Shown piece after piece: positions 37,761 through 45,659 of a stretch of 64,000 nt of DNA (position 1 is the stretch's first letter; each line of letters begins with the position of its first letter). Source of the DNA: JAJFUE01 sp039683515 (lineage in GTDB: Bacteria > Sumerlaeota > Sumerlaeia > MVZB01); the NCBI GenBank assembly GCA_039683515.1, contig JBDKRG010000053.1, positions 1 through 64,000 of the forward strand, given 5' to 3'. The notes under the pieces were generated by a model. The model ran no database searches. It was given only the letters and a program-made list of their open reading frames with translations, and was not told the origin of the DNA. Made by a program: the position numbers and the translations under genes.

Positions 37761-38417
37761 TTATTCCGCGCCGTCGCCGCCGGCGGCCATGGAGACGGGG
37801 GCGGTTTCGGCGGCTTCGCGCCGGCTGAACAGGCCGCGGACGAGGTGACTCAAGCGGCGCTGGAGCTTCTTGCGCGCCTCGTGGATGTTGAACTTCACCG
37901 CGCCCTCGCTGCAGTTCATGACGCCGGCGATCTCCTTGATCGAGAGCCCCTCGAGCTCGAAGAGCATGACGGCCGTCTGCTGGCGGTCGGGCAGGGCCGC
38001 CATGGCCTGCTGGATCTCGGCGCGCACTTCGGACTGGATCGCCGCCTCGCGCGGGCTGCGGGCGCCCGAGCCGCTGGCGACGACGACCACGCCCTCGTCC
38101 AGGTCGAGCGATTCGTCGAGCTCGCTGAACTGACGGCGGCCCTTGCGGACGCGCCACGTCTGGACCTGGTTGATCGTGATGCGCATCACCCACGAGGCGA
38201 AGCGCTCGGGCTCCTTGAGCGAGCCGATGTATCGGAAAATGCGGATCAGCGTCTCCTGGACGACCTCGTCGGTGTCGTCGTGGTCGTGCAGGATCGAGTA
38301 AACGATCCGATAGACGTCGGGGCTGATCGTGCGCAGGAGCCGCTCGGTGGCCGGGCGGTCGTTGTTGCGACAGGCGAGGATCAGTTCGACGGGAACGTCA
38401 GCGAGAGCCATGGACAT
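37761..38417 (-). CDS. ECF subfamily RNA polymerase sigma factor
   Basis: 218 residues. Region 2 about 15-85 (RTISPDVYRIVYSILHDHDD, DEVVQETLIRIFRYIGSLKE, FASWVMRITINQVQTW), then a linker, then region 4 about 130-190 (MAALPDRQQTAVMLFELEGL, SIKEIAGVMNCSEGAVKFNI, HEARKKLQRRL). The ATG at 38417 (MSMALADV) follows AAGG; the frame is open upstream but not protein-like. With the downstream zf-HC2 membrane anti-sigma and the coupled secreted protein it forms an envelope-signalling locus. On the minus strand GGAAC lies about 40 bp upstream of the start, resembling an ECF -35 element, so autoregulation is possible. Confidence 0.93.
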   Translation of the reverse strand: MSMALADVPVELILACRNNDRPATERLLRTISPDVYRIVYSILHDHDDTDEVVQETLIRIFRYIGSLKEPERFASWVMRITINQVQTWRVRKGRRQFSELDESLDLDEGVVVVASGSGARSPREAAIQSEVRAEIQQAMAALPDRQQTAVMLFELEGLSIKEIAGVMNCSEGAVKFNIHEARKKLQRRLSHLVRGLFSRREAAETAPVSMAAGGDGAE

Positions 38418-39093
38418 TCTGCCTTTGACTACAAGGAGCGGGCCGGAGCGATTTTTGTTCCCGAAAACAGCGGAAAAACTTTTGAGTCCGGCCTCGGCTC
38501 GGGCCCAAAACCCCATCTACAAGCAAGCCAAATGACTATCAAAATCGCGCGACACTTTCAAGCGAGATTTTGGGGTAAAGTGAACGTTATCCCTGTGAAC
38601 AAATTATTCGGATGTCAATATTTAGGGCCGAAGATTTAAAGGGGGAGATTTTGAGGGGCGGAGAAAACAAATACAAACACGAAACGCACGAAAGAAGAGC
38701 ACGAAAGAACACGAAAAATTGAACAGAAGGAAACGGAGATTTAGAGAGAGGCGAAATTGGAGCGTGAGCTTCTTGTAAAAGTCTCAAACAGAACCCGCAC
38801 AGAGGGAAACCGTTGAAACGGTTTCCAAGGGAAGATCGCTCCAACCCCGCGATTCATGAACAAAACGCTTTACCAATGGCGGGGGCGGCGCGTTCCCATC
38901 TTTTCGCAAGAAGCTCGCGTGACAAAAGTTTTCCGGCACCAGGGATCGCCGGCGAGGGCGCCGGCGCCACAGTGGGATGAGCTAATTCGATACTGAACAG
39001 CTGTTGTCGCTGTGGGGCCGGCGCCCACGCTGAATCAAGAAAATCTTCTCCGCGCCCTCTGCCCGGCTCCGCGTCTCTGCGACCAAGATGGAG
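38418..39093. repeat. 676-bp spacer with CACGAAA, GGAAACCG and GGCGCCGG repeats
   Basis: No gene is supported. Positions 38668-38722 hold CACGAAA units (AAACACGAAACGCACGAAAG, AGCACGAAAGAACACGAAA). Positions 38805-38826 hold a hairpin with 10-bp arms GGAAACCGTT/AACGGTTTCC and GA turn, followed by AACCCCGCGAT, a decayed copy of 11901-11974. Positions 38957-38972 (GGCGCCGGCGCCACAG) and 39010-39025 (CTGTGGGGCCGGCGCC) form 16-base inverted arms with one mismatch. Positions 39045-39089 hold an inverted GCAGAG word (CTTCTCCGCGCCCTCTGC). Confidence 0.7.
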
Positions 39094-40140
39094 TTATTTC
39101 TTCTTGTATTTCGGCTCGACCGTGACCTTGGGCTCGTCCATTTTGCGCAGCTTGACGCCGGCCTCGTCGAACAGCTTGATCGTCATCTCGTCGGAGACGT
39201 AGCCGTGCTGATAGACAACCTCCACGATCCCGGCGTTGATGATGGCGCGGGCGCAGAACTGGCACGGGCAGAGCGTGCAATACATCGTGCCGCCGCGGAT
39301 CGCGACCCCGTGGACGGCGGCCTGGATGATCGCGTTTTCTTCGGCATGGAGCGCAATGCATTCGGTCAGGCCCGTACCGGAGTCGGCCATCGCGGCGCCG
39401 CGCGGGCAGCCGCCGTCGCAGCAGTTCCGGATCCCCTTGGGCGTGCCGTTGTAGCCGGTCGTCAGGATCTGGCGGTCGATCGTGATGACCGCGCCGACGC
39501 GGCGCTTGATGCAGTTGCTCCGCGTCGAGACGACCGAGGCGATCATCATGAAATACTCGTCCCAGTTGGGCCGGGGGAGCAGGTGCGTGAACAGCTCGCG
39601 CTTCAAAAACTCGACGATCTTTTCGCGGAACTCCTCGAGCGCGCCGTCGTTGGGGATCGTCGCGTCGGCCATCTCGCGGCAGGCGGCCAGGGCCTGGGCG
39701 GCGGGGTCGCCGCCGTCGGGGGCCATCTGGCGGGCTTCCTGCGCGGCGAATTCCTCGAAGGTTGTCGGGTCGCCCGCGCGCGCCCGCGTGAGCGACCGCT
39801 CGAACCGGACGCGCTGGTCGGCGTCGACGAAGACCATCATGAAATCGGGGCGCTCGCGCAGGGCGGCGACCTCGGCCGGGTGCCGGATGCTGGTCACGAC
39901 CCAGTTGCGCGAGTGGTCGATGTGCTCGATGGCGCGCTTGCCGAGGACGCCGGGGCCATGATCGCGGCGCAGCTCGTTGCCGACCTCGGTCAGGGCGTCG
40001 ATCGTGATCTCGCGGCCGCGGCGCCCAAGCTCCTCGCGGATCATGTCGGAGAGCGAAATATGCGCGAAGCCCTTCTGGATCAGCAGCTCCGCCATCGTGT
40101 CCTTGCCCGAACAGAAGAAACCGGTGACGCCAACGATCAT
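39094..40140 (-). CDS. dCMP deaminase fused to an N-terminal P-loop nucleotide kinase-like domain
   Basis: 348 residues. Residues 1-185 are a P-loop domain of dephospho-CoA-kinase/nucleoside-kinase type: GVTGFFCSGKDTMAELL (Walker A), SLSDMIREELGRRG, WVVTSIRHPAEVAALRE. Residues 190-340 are a deoxycytidylate deaminase: HAEENAII (zinc His and catalytic Glu) and CTLCPCQFC (zinc cysteines), with an extra cluster NCCDGGCPRG as in ComEB/T4-type dCMP deaminases. It should convert dCMP to dUMP for thymidylate synthesis; the role of the kinase-like half is not established. Similar fusions are annotated as dCMP deaminase in other bacteria. Confidence 0.88.
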   Translation of the reverse strand: MIVGVTGFFCSGKDTMAELLIQKGFAHISLSDMIREELGRRGREITIDALTEVGNELRRDHGPGVLGKRAIEHIDHSRNWVVTSIRHPAEVAALRERPDFMMVFVDADQRVRFERSLTRARAGDPTTFEEFAAQEARQMAPDGGDPAAQALAACREMADATIPNDGALEEFREKIVEFLKRELFTHLLPRPNWDEYFMMIASVVSTRSNCIKRRVGAVITIDRQILTTGYNGTPKGIRNCCDGGCPRGAAMADSGTGLTECIALHAEENAIIQAAVHGVAIRGGTMYCTLCPCQFCARAIINAGIVEVVYQHGYVSDEMTIKLFDEAGVKLRKMDEPKVTVEPKYKKK

Positions 40141-40147
40141 GATGAAA

Positions 40148-40421
40148 AATCCTAATCACTCAGAATCGGAAACAAATTCGAAACAAACAGCCAGAATCAT
40201 ACAGAAATTCATAATGATTCTAAAACCATAAAACGCCGGATTTTGTCGCGGAGAAGCAGAGATTGGCAGAGAGCGCGGAGAAGAATTGAACCGCCAAGGC
40301 GCCACCAGGAAACAATCCTAATCATTCAAAATCGGAAACAAATTCGAACCAAACAGCCAGAATCATACAGAAATTCATAATGATTCTAAAACCATAAAAC
40401 ACCGGATTTTATCGCGGAGGG
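40148..40421. repeat. 108-bp direct repeat pair
   Basis: Copy 1 at 40148-40255 and copy 2 at 40314-40421, offset 166 bp, with about seven mismatches. Each contains AATCGGAAACAAATTCGAA, CAGCCAGAATCATACAG and AATTCATAATGATTC, including the inverted pair AGAATCAT/ATGATTCT, and ends in a GCAGAG word. Between the copies are AGAGAGCGCGGAGAAG and AACCGCCAAGGCGCCACC. No gene is seen in 40141-40533. Confidence 0.9.
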
Positions 40422-40434
40422 GCAGAGACAACAG

Positions 40435-40533
40435 GGATACACGGACGGGCACGGACATGCACGGACGCGCACGGATCAATGGCTTCTATCTTCTCTGCGC
40501 TCTCGGCCCGGCTCTGCGCCTCTGCGACAAAGT
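40435..40533. repeat. CACGGAC tandem word and inverted GCAGAG arm before hisI
   Basis: Positions 40437-40475: ACACGGACGGGCACGGAC, ATGCACGGACGCGCACGGAT. Positions 40489-40531: TTCTCTGCGCTCTCGGCC, CGGCTCTGCGCCTCTGCGAC, the inverted partner of the GCAGAG arms at 40241-40284 and 40408-40428. Confidence 0.75.
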
Positions 40534-40980
40534 TTATTCCGCCGGCGCGAGCTTGCCGCCCTCGATCTTGCGGTAGTAGCAGCTCATGCGGGCCTTGCCC
40601 TGGGCGTCCTTGGTGTGGCAGGCGCCCTGGCCGAGCGGGCGGACCCGGTAGAGGAGCGAGTTCTGCTCGCAGTTGACGCGGACCTCGACCAGCTCGAGCG
40701 TGTCGCCGCTGGTCGCGCCCTTGACCCACAGCTCGCGGCGCGAGGTGCTCCAGAACGTGGCGACGTTGTGCTCGAGCGCGTAGTCCAGCGCCAGCCGGTT
40801 GGCGTAGGCCAGGATCAGGACCTCGCCGGTGTCGGCGTGCTGGACGACGACGGGCAGGACCGGCTCGCCCCCGCCGGCGACCTTGGCCAGCTTGTCGAAG
40901 TCCAGGGCGAGCGTCGAGCCCTCTTCCAGTTCCTTGTGATCAATCGCGGACACCTGCGCGACCTCCCGAAAAGCTGCCAT
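40534..40980 (-). CDS. hisI: phosphoribosyl-AMP cyclohydrolase HisI
   Basis: 148 residues. The family signature is complete: PVVVQHADTGEVLILAYAN, ATFWSTSRRELWVKGATSGD, zinc and magnesium ligands in VRVNCEQNSLLYRVRP, GACHT and SCYYRKIEGG. It opens the ring of phosphoribosyl-AMP in histidine synthesis (third step). No HisE domain is fused and no other his gene is nearby. The ATG at 40980 is preferred over the TTG one codon upstream. Confidence 0.95.
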   Translation of the reverse strand: MAAFREVAQVSAIDHKELEEGSTLALDFDKLAKVAGGGEPVLPVVVQHADTGEVLILAYANRLALDYALEHNVATFWSTSRRELWVKGATSGDTLELVEVRVNCEQNSLLYRVRPLGQGACHTKDAQGKARMSCYYRKIEGGKLAPAE

Positions 40981-41015
40981 CAAAATGGCACGATCGGAGG
41001 CCGAGGGCCAGCGGA

Positions 41016-41086
41016 AAGTAGGCCGACGTCGCCGACGGTGGCATGGGTTTTTAAAAAATGCCGGTTTCGGCGAAACCGGCCTACTT
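41016..41086. repeat. double-hairpin repeat element between hisI and aroF
   Basis: Outer pair AAGTAGGCC (41016-41024) and GGCCTACTT (41078-41086) encloses CGTCGCCGACG (41026-41036) and CCGGTTTCGGCGAAACCGG (41061-41079), with TTTTTAAAAA between. A partial relative, with GCCGTCGGCGACGCCGGCC, is at 55731-55749. It occupies most of the divergent spacer; the aroF promoter should lie in 41087-41180. Confidence 0.75.
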
Positions 41087-41180
41087 GTATTTTCGACTCC
41101 GTCATAGTAGGATCATGGCCCCCGGCGGCGCGGGCAAAGAGTTTTCCCGGTCGTTGGAATCCGTCACGAGGTTCAGAGTC

Positions 41181-42197
41181 ATGATCGTAGTCATGAAACC
41201 AGGCTGTCCGCGCGAGTTCATCGATGACGTCATCAAGCGCATCGAGGACCTGGGCTACCATGCCCACCCCATCTACGGCATCGAGCGGACGGTCATCGGC
41301 TGCGTCGGCAACGAGGACAAGACCCCGCTCCAGTCGCTCGAAAACATGCCCGGCGTCGAGAACGCGTTCCCGATCCTGAAGCCCTACAAGCTGGCCGGCC
41401 GCGAGTTTCATGTCGAGCCGAGCCAGGTCGACATCTCCGGCTTCAAGGTCGGCGGCGAGAAGCTGGCGCTGATCGCCGGGCCGTGCTCGGTCGAGTCGCG
41501 CGAGCAGGTCCTCGAGATCGCCGACGCCGTCAAGGCGGCCGGGGCGCAGTTCCTGCGCGGCGGCGCGTTCAAGCCGCGGACCTCGCCGTACGCCTTCCAG
41601 GGGCTCGGCGAAAAGGGGCTGGAGATGCTCGTCGAGGCGCGCGATCGCACCGGCCTGCGCATCGTGACCGAGATCGTCAACGCCGAGGACCTGCCCGGCA
41701 TGGTCGAGGCCAAGGTCGACCTGCTCCAGATCGGCGCGCGCAACTGCCAGAACTACGCGCTGCTGGACGCGGTCGGGCGGTCGGGGCTGCCGGTGCTCCT
41801 GAAGCGCGGCATCTCGACGCTGATCAGCGAATACCTCATGGCGGCCGAGTACATCCTGCAGCACGAAAACTACAAGGTCATCCTGTGCGAGCGCGGCATC
41901 CGCACGTTCGAGACGGCGACGCGGTTCACGCTGGACCTGAACGCGGTGCCGATCATCAAGCAGAACTCGCACCTGCCGCTGCTGGTCGACCCGAGCCACG
42001 GCACGGGCCAGTGGCGGCTGGTCGAGCCGATGGCGCGCGCGGCGATCGCGGCCGGCGCCGACGGCGTGATCGTCGAGGTGCACCCCAACCCCAAGTTCGC
42101 GCTCAGCGACGGCGCCCAGTCGCTCAAGCCCGAGAAATTCGAGCGCCTGGTCAGCGAAGTCCGCAAAATCGCGATCGCCATGGGCCGCTCGCTGTAA
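41181..42197 (+). CDS. aroF: 3-deoxy-7-phosphoheptulonate synthase with N-terminal regulatory domain
   Basis: 338 residues, the same length as the Thermotoga maritima type I-beta DAHP synthase. Residues 1-65 form the ferredoxin-like regulatory domain (GCPREFIDDVIKRIEDLGY, GNEDKTPLQSLENMPGVENA). The catalytic barrel follows: GPCSVESREQ, GGAFKPRTSPYAFQGLGE, LLKRGISTLISEYLMAAEYI, DPSHGTG. It condenses phosphoenolpyruvate and erythrose 4-phosphate, the first step of aromatic amino acid synthesis, probably with feedback inhibition through the N-terminal domain. The start at 41181 fits this length; the longer open frame is unrelated. Confidence 0.95.
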   Translation: MIVVMKPGCPREFIDDVIKRIEDLGYHAHPIYGIERTVIGCVGNEDKTPLQSLENMPGVENAFPILKPYKLAGREFHVEPSQVDISGFKVGGEKLALIAGPCSVESREQVLEIADAVKAAGAQFLRGGAFKPRTSPYAFQGLGEKGLEMLVEARDRTGLRIVTEIVNAEDLPGMVEAKVDLLQIGARNCQNYALLDAVGRSGLPVLLKRGISTLISEYLMAAEYILQHENYKVILCERGIRTFETATRFTLDLNAVPIIKQNSHLPLLVDPSHGTGQWRLVEPMARAAIAAGADGVIVEVHPNPKFALSDGAQSLKPEKFERLVSEVRKIAIAMGRSL

Positions 42198-42216
42198 ATC
42201 AAAACCAAAACCAAAA

Positions 42217-42251
42217 CACAAAGCCCCTCGCCGAAAGCGGGGGGCTTTGTG
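42217..42251 (+). terminator. terminator of aroF
   Basis: CACAAAGCCCC (42217-42227) and GGGGCTTTGTG (42241-42251) pair perfectly around a loop that can also close. It is preceded by AAACCAAAACCAAAAC tandem units and followed by GATTACGA units at 42272-42303. Confidence 0.7.
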
Positions 42252-42271
42252 CGTGGATGTGTCGGTGATTT

Positions 42272-42303
42272 GTTCGATTACGATTACGACGCACGACGCA
42301 CGA
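42272..42303. repeat. GATTACGA element, short copy
   Basis: GTTCGATTACGATTACGACG then CACGACGCACGAA, between the convergent aroF and mgtE genes. Same word as 37541-37586, 43802-43900 and 49784-49815 (inverted). Confidence 0.75.
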
Positions 42304-42327
42304 ATGTACAGCACTCGAACGGCTTGA

Positions 42328-43698
42328 TCACCGCAGCATGATCAGCGAGGCGATCGAGAAGTAGATGACGAGGCCGGTGACGTCGACGAGCGTCGCCACG
42401 AACGGGGCCGAGGACGTTGCGGGGTCGGCGCCGAAGCGCTTCATCACGAGCGGCAGCAGCGAGCCGGCCAGCGTCCCCCACAGCACGACGCCGATCAGCG
42501 AGAACCAGATCGTGATCCCGACGGCCGTCCAGTGAGGGCCGTAAATGTCGCTGAACGCGGACCACAGCGAAATGCGCATGAACCCGACGGCGCCCAGGAT
42601 CGCGCCGAGCGCCAGGCCGGTCAGCACCTCGCGGTGCATGACGCGCCACCAGTCGGCGAGCGTCACCTCGCCGAGGGCCAGCGCGCGGATGATCAGCGAG
42701 GCCGCCTGCGAGCCGCTGTTGCCGCCGCTGGAGATGATCAGCGGCACGAACAGCGCCAGGACGACCGCCTTCTCGATTTCCTTCTCGAAAAACCCCATCG
42801 CGGTGGCCGTCAGCAGCTCGCCCAGGAACAGCAGCACCAGCCAGCCGGCGCGCTTGCGGATCATCGTCGGCAGGTGCGTCGACAGGTAGGGCAGTTCCAG
42901 CGCCTCCAGGCCGCCGAGCTTGTGGATATCCTCGGTGGCTTCCTCTTCGGCCACGTCCAGGACGTCGTCGACGGTGACGATCCCGACGAGCGCCCCCTCC
43001 GAGTCGATCACCGGCAGCGCCGTGCGGTCGTATTTCTTGAACGTCGTGACGGCCGTTTCCTGGTCGTCGGTCGCCCGCAGCCAGACGAACGTGTGGTCCA
43101 TCAGCTCCTTGACGCGGGTCGTGACGGGGGCGAGCAGGACCTCGCGCAGCCGGATGTCGTCGATCAGGTGGTTCTTCTCGTCGACGATGTAGAGGACGTT
43201 GATCGTCTCGCTGTCCTTGCCGCGGACGCGGATGTGGGCCAGCACCTGGTCCATCGTCCACTCCGGGTTGATCGCCACGAAATCGGGCGTCATGAGCCGG
43301 CCGATGGATTCCTCCGGGTAGCCGAGCAGCTGCTTGGCCACGGCCAGCTCGGCGGGCGAAAGGAGGGTCAGCAGCCGGCGGGTGACCTCGGCGGGCAGCT
43401 CCTCGAGGAGCGCCGTGCGATCGTCGGGGTCCATGTCGTTGAGCAGGCCGGCCAGCTGCTCCTGGCCCATCGCCTTGAGCATGTCGTTCTGGGTCTCGAG
43501 GGGCAGGTATTCGAAGACGTCGGCGGCGAGCGTGCGCGGCAGGATCCGGAACAGCACGACCATCTCGGTCGGGGGCAGCTCCTCGATCATCTCGACCAGG
43601 TCGGGCGGATCCATGTCCTCGAGCATCTCGCGCAGCGTGGCGTATTCGCCATGGCGCAACAGCTCCTCGAGCTCCGGTTGCAGCAGTTTTCCGAGCAT
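42328..43698 (-). CDS. mgtE: magnesium transporter MgtE
   Basis: 456 residues, normal for the family. N domain about 1-130 (DMDPPDLVEMIEELPPTEMV, MDPDDRTALLEELPAEV), two CBS domains about 135-255 (RLMTPDFVAINPEWTMDQVL, DRTALPVIDSEGALVGIVTV), the connecting helix, then five membrane helices with the pore signature PLIISSGGNSGSQAASLI and LALGEV. It is a magnesium channel gated by cytoplasmic Mg2+. AGGAGG seven bases before the ATG at 43698 fixes the start; the open frame upstream is not coding. Confidence 0.96.
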   Translation of the reverse strand: MLGKLLQPELEELLRHGEYATLREMLEDMDPPDLVEMIEELPPTEMVVLFRILPRTLAADVFEYLPLETQNDMLKAMGQEQLAGLLNDMDPDDRTALLEELPAEVTRRLLTLLSPAELAVAKQLLGYPEESIGRLMTPDFVAINPEWTMDQVLAHIRVRGKDSETINVLYIVDEKNHLIDDIRLREVLLAPVTTRVKELMDHTFVWLRATDDQETAVTTFKKYDRTALPVIDSEGALVGIVTVDDVLDVAEEEATEDIHKLGGLEALELPYLSTHLPTMIRKRAGWLVLLFLGELLTATAMGFFEKEIEKAVVLALFVPLIISSGGNSGSQAASLIIRALALGEVTLADWWRVMHREVLTGLALGAILGAVGFMRISLWSAFSDIYGPHWTAVGITIWFSLIGVVLWGTLAGSLLPLVMKRFGADPATSSAPFVATLVDVTGLVIYFSIASLIMLR

Positions 43699-43801
43699 CG
43701 GAAGGCCTCCTGGGGACGCGCCGGCGCAGGGCGCACCCGCCCTCATCTAGTCACAGGATGCACCCGGAGTCGAGCGTGAAAGAAGAAAAAAGAAAGAAGG
43801 A

Positions 43802-43900
43802 TCGATTACGATTACGATTCACGATTACGAGCACGAGCACGAGCACGAGCACGACGCACGATGCACGATACACGATGCACGATACACGATGCACGAACGG
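43802..43900. repeat. long GATTACGA / GAGCACGA / TGCACGATACACGA tandem block
   Basis: About 100 bp of tandem units: GATTACGATTACGATT, then five GAGCACGA-type units, then three TGCACGATACACGA-type units, ending CACGAACGGTTAAG at the stop of metS. Period 6-14 bases, no unique spacers, so not a CRISPR. It fills the spacer between mgtE and the waaA-NSS-metS transcript end. Confidence 0.9.
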
Positions 43901-44053
43901 TTAAGTATTCTTGTCGTGGGTGTCGATGTCGAGGGGGGCGCGCATGTGTTTTTCGCTCTTGGGGGTGCGCAGCACGCGGCTCAGGCAGTAGTAATTGAGC
44001 CACAGCACCAGCCCGACGCTCACGATCATCATGATCCAGCCCGCGATTGTCAT
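43901..44053 (-). CDS. metS: MetS family NSS transporter small subunit
   Basis: 50 residues with one membrane helix (IAGWIMMIVSVGLVLWLNYYCLSRVL) and a short polar tail. Its ATG overlaps the stop of the NSS transporter gene by four bases (44050-44053, ATGA). Small one-helix proteins in this position are the MetS subunits needed by MetP-type methionine/alanine transporters. The stop adjoins the GATTACGA repeat block. Confidence 0.85.
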   Translation of the reverse strand: MTIAGWIMMIVSVGLVLWLNYYCLSRVLRTPKSEKHMRAPLDIDTHDKNT

Positions 44054-45645
44054 GGGATCACGTCCTCCTCGGAGATCGGGTGTTTTTCTTCCCAGCGCTT
44101 GCCGGCGAGCCAGATCAACACGGCGAAGAAGAGGGCAACGGCCAGCACGAACGTCAACACGAACGCCGCGACGCGATCTTCCGACTGGAAAATGGTCTTG
44201 TAGTAACCGGCGAGCTTGTCGTAGCAGAAGCCCGCGAAGATGGCGAGCAGGTAGACGGGCGAGACGTATTTGACGACGAACCAGAACGGGCGCGGCACCG
44301 GGATCTCGGCGCCTTTGGAGATTTCGGCCTTGGCGCGCTCGACGCCGAATACCCAGCCGAACAGGATGATCTGGATCATGCCGAGGACGAAGACCAGGAA
44401 GTTGCCGACCCAGAAGTCCATCGTGTCCAGCGCCAGCAGGTTCTTGCTGAAAAAGATCGCGATCAGCGCGCCGATCGACACGATCAGGGCCAGCAGCGTC
44501 ACCGACAGCCGGCGCCCCATCGCGAAGCCCTCCTCCAGGAACGCGATGGCCGGCTGAAGCATGCTGATCGAGCTGGTGATCGCCGCGATGAAGATCATCG
44601 CGAAGAACAGGGCGCCGAACATGTCGCCCAGGGGCATGCGGTGGAAGACCGTCGGCAGGACGGTGAAGGCCACCGAGAACGTGCTGTCGAGCTGAACGTT
44701 TCGCACGTCGAGGAACATGAACGCCAGCGGGATCACCATCATGCCGCCGAGGCAGACTTCGCAGAATTCGTTGACCGCGCTCGCCGTCAGGCCCGACAGC
44801 ACCACGTCGTCGTCGCGCTTGAGGTAGCTCGCGTAATTCAGGATCACGCCCATGCAGATCGACAGCGTGAAGAAGATCTGGCCGGCGGCCGACAGCCACA
44901 GTTTCGGGTTGAGCAGGGCCGTCCACAGGCTCGCGCCCTCGACCCGCGGGTTCCACATGAAGCCGAGCGCGTTGACGATGTTGCGCTCGGGCATGGCCGG
45001 GTTCGGCGCCCCGAGCGTCAGCACGCGCAGGACGATGACCACGGCAATGACGATCAGCAGCGGCATGGCGATCTTGCTGAACGACTCGATGCCCTTGGAG
45101 ACGCCGCGGAAGATCAGGAAGAAGTTCAGGAAAAAAGTCAGCGCCACCAGGAACATCATGCGCCCGCCGGGGAAGCCGTTGGCGGCGGCGCCGACCATCG
45201 CGGCGAAATGGGCCTCGTAGATTTTGATGTCCTGGCCCGGGGCGGCGGCGGCCGACATGGCGCGCATGTTGCCGAGCACGTAATCGAGGGCGTACGACAG
45301 GCACCAGACCTCGATGTAGATGTAGTACATGTAGATGACGACGGGGATCGTGATCGAGAGGATGCCGATGTACTTGCTGGCGGGGTGGCGCCACAGCGCG
45401 CGGAAGATGCCGGGGGTCGAGTTGTGGCCGACCGCCCCGCCGTAGCGGCCCATCGTCCACTCGGCCCAGCAGATCGGGATCCCGACCAGCAGGAGCGAAA
45501 TGAAATACGGGATCATGAAGATGCCGCCGCCGTTGGTGGCGACCTGGCCCGGGAAGCGCAGGAAGTTGCCGAGGCCGACGGCCGAGCCCGCGACGGCCAG
45601 GATGACGCCGATCTTCGAGCCCCAGCTGTCGTTGTTGTGTGCCAT
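44050..45645 (-). CDS. metP: sodium-dependent amino acid transporter (NSS family, MetP-like)
   Basis: 531 residues with about twelve membrane helices. The NSS signature is in helix 1: SWGSKIGVILAVAGSAVGLG, NFLRFPGQVATNGGGIFMIPY, followed by YYIYIEVWCLSYAL and AAITSSISMLQPAIAFLEEG. NSS transporters bring in amino acids with sodium. The overlapping metS gene suggests MetP-type methionine or alanine transport, but the substrate cannot be fixed from sequence. It starts 14 bp after the end of waaA, so the three genes appear to form one transcript, an odd combination of lipid A core and amino acid uptake. Confidence 0.93.
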   Translation of the reverse strand: MAHNNDSWGSKIGVILAVAGSAVGLGNFLRFPGQVATNGGGIFMIPYFISLLLVGIPICWAEWTMGRYGGAVGHNSTPGIFRALWRHPASKYIGILSITIPVVIYMYYIYIEVWCLSYALDYVLGNMRAMSAAAAPGQDIKIYEAHFAAMVGAAANGFPGGRMMFLVALTFFLNFFLIFRGVSKGIESFSKIAMPLLIVIAVVIVLRVLTLGAPNPAMPERNIVNALGFMWNPRVEGASLWTALLNPKLWLSAAGQIFFTLSICMGVILNYASYLKRDDDVVLSGLTASAVNEFCEVCLGGMMVIPLAFMFLDVRNVQLDSTFSVAFTVLPTVFHRMPLGDMFGALFFAMIFIAAITSSISMLQPAIAFLEEGFAMGRRLSVTLLALIVSIGALIAIFFSKNLLALDTMDFWVGNFLVFVLGMIQIILFGWVFGVERAKAEISKGAEIPVPRPFWFVVKYVSPVYLLAIFAGFCYDKLAGYYKTIFQSEDRVAAFVLTFVLAVALFFAVLIWLAGKRWEEKHPISEEDVIP

Positions 45646-45659
45646 GGTGCGATCCTGTG

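Noticed and set aside
38587..38844. Minus-strand ORF of 85 codons in the 676-bp spacer
   Set aside because: Translation of CACGAAA and hairpin repeats; no ribosome binding site or recognisable domain.
41058..41180. N-terminal extension of the DAHP synthase from 41058
   Set aside because: The extra residues derive from a repeat hairpin; the 338-residue form from 41181 matches the family exactly.
43802..43900. Possible CRISPR array
   Set aside because: Units are 6-14 bases, contiguous and degenerate, with no unique spacers and no cas genes.
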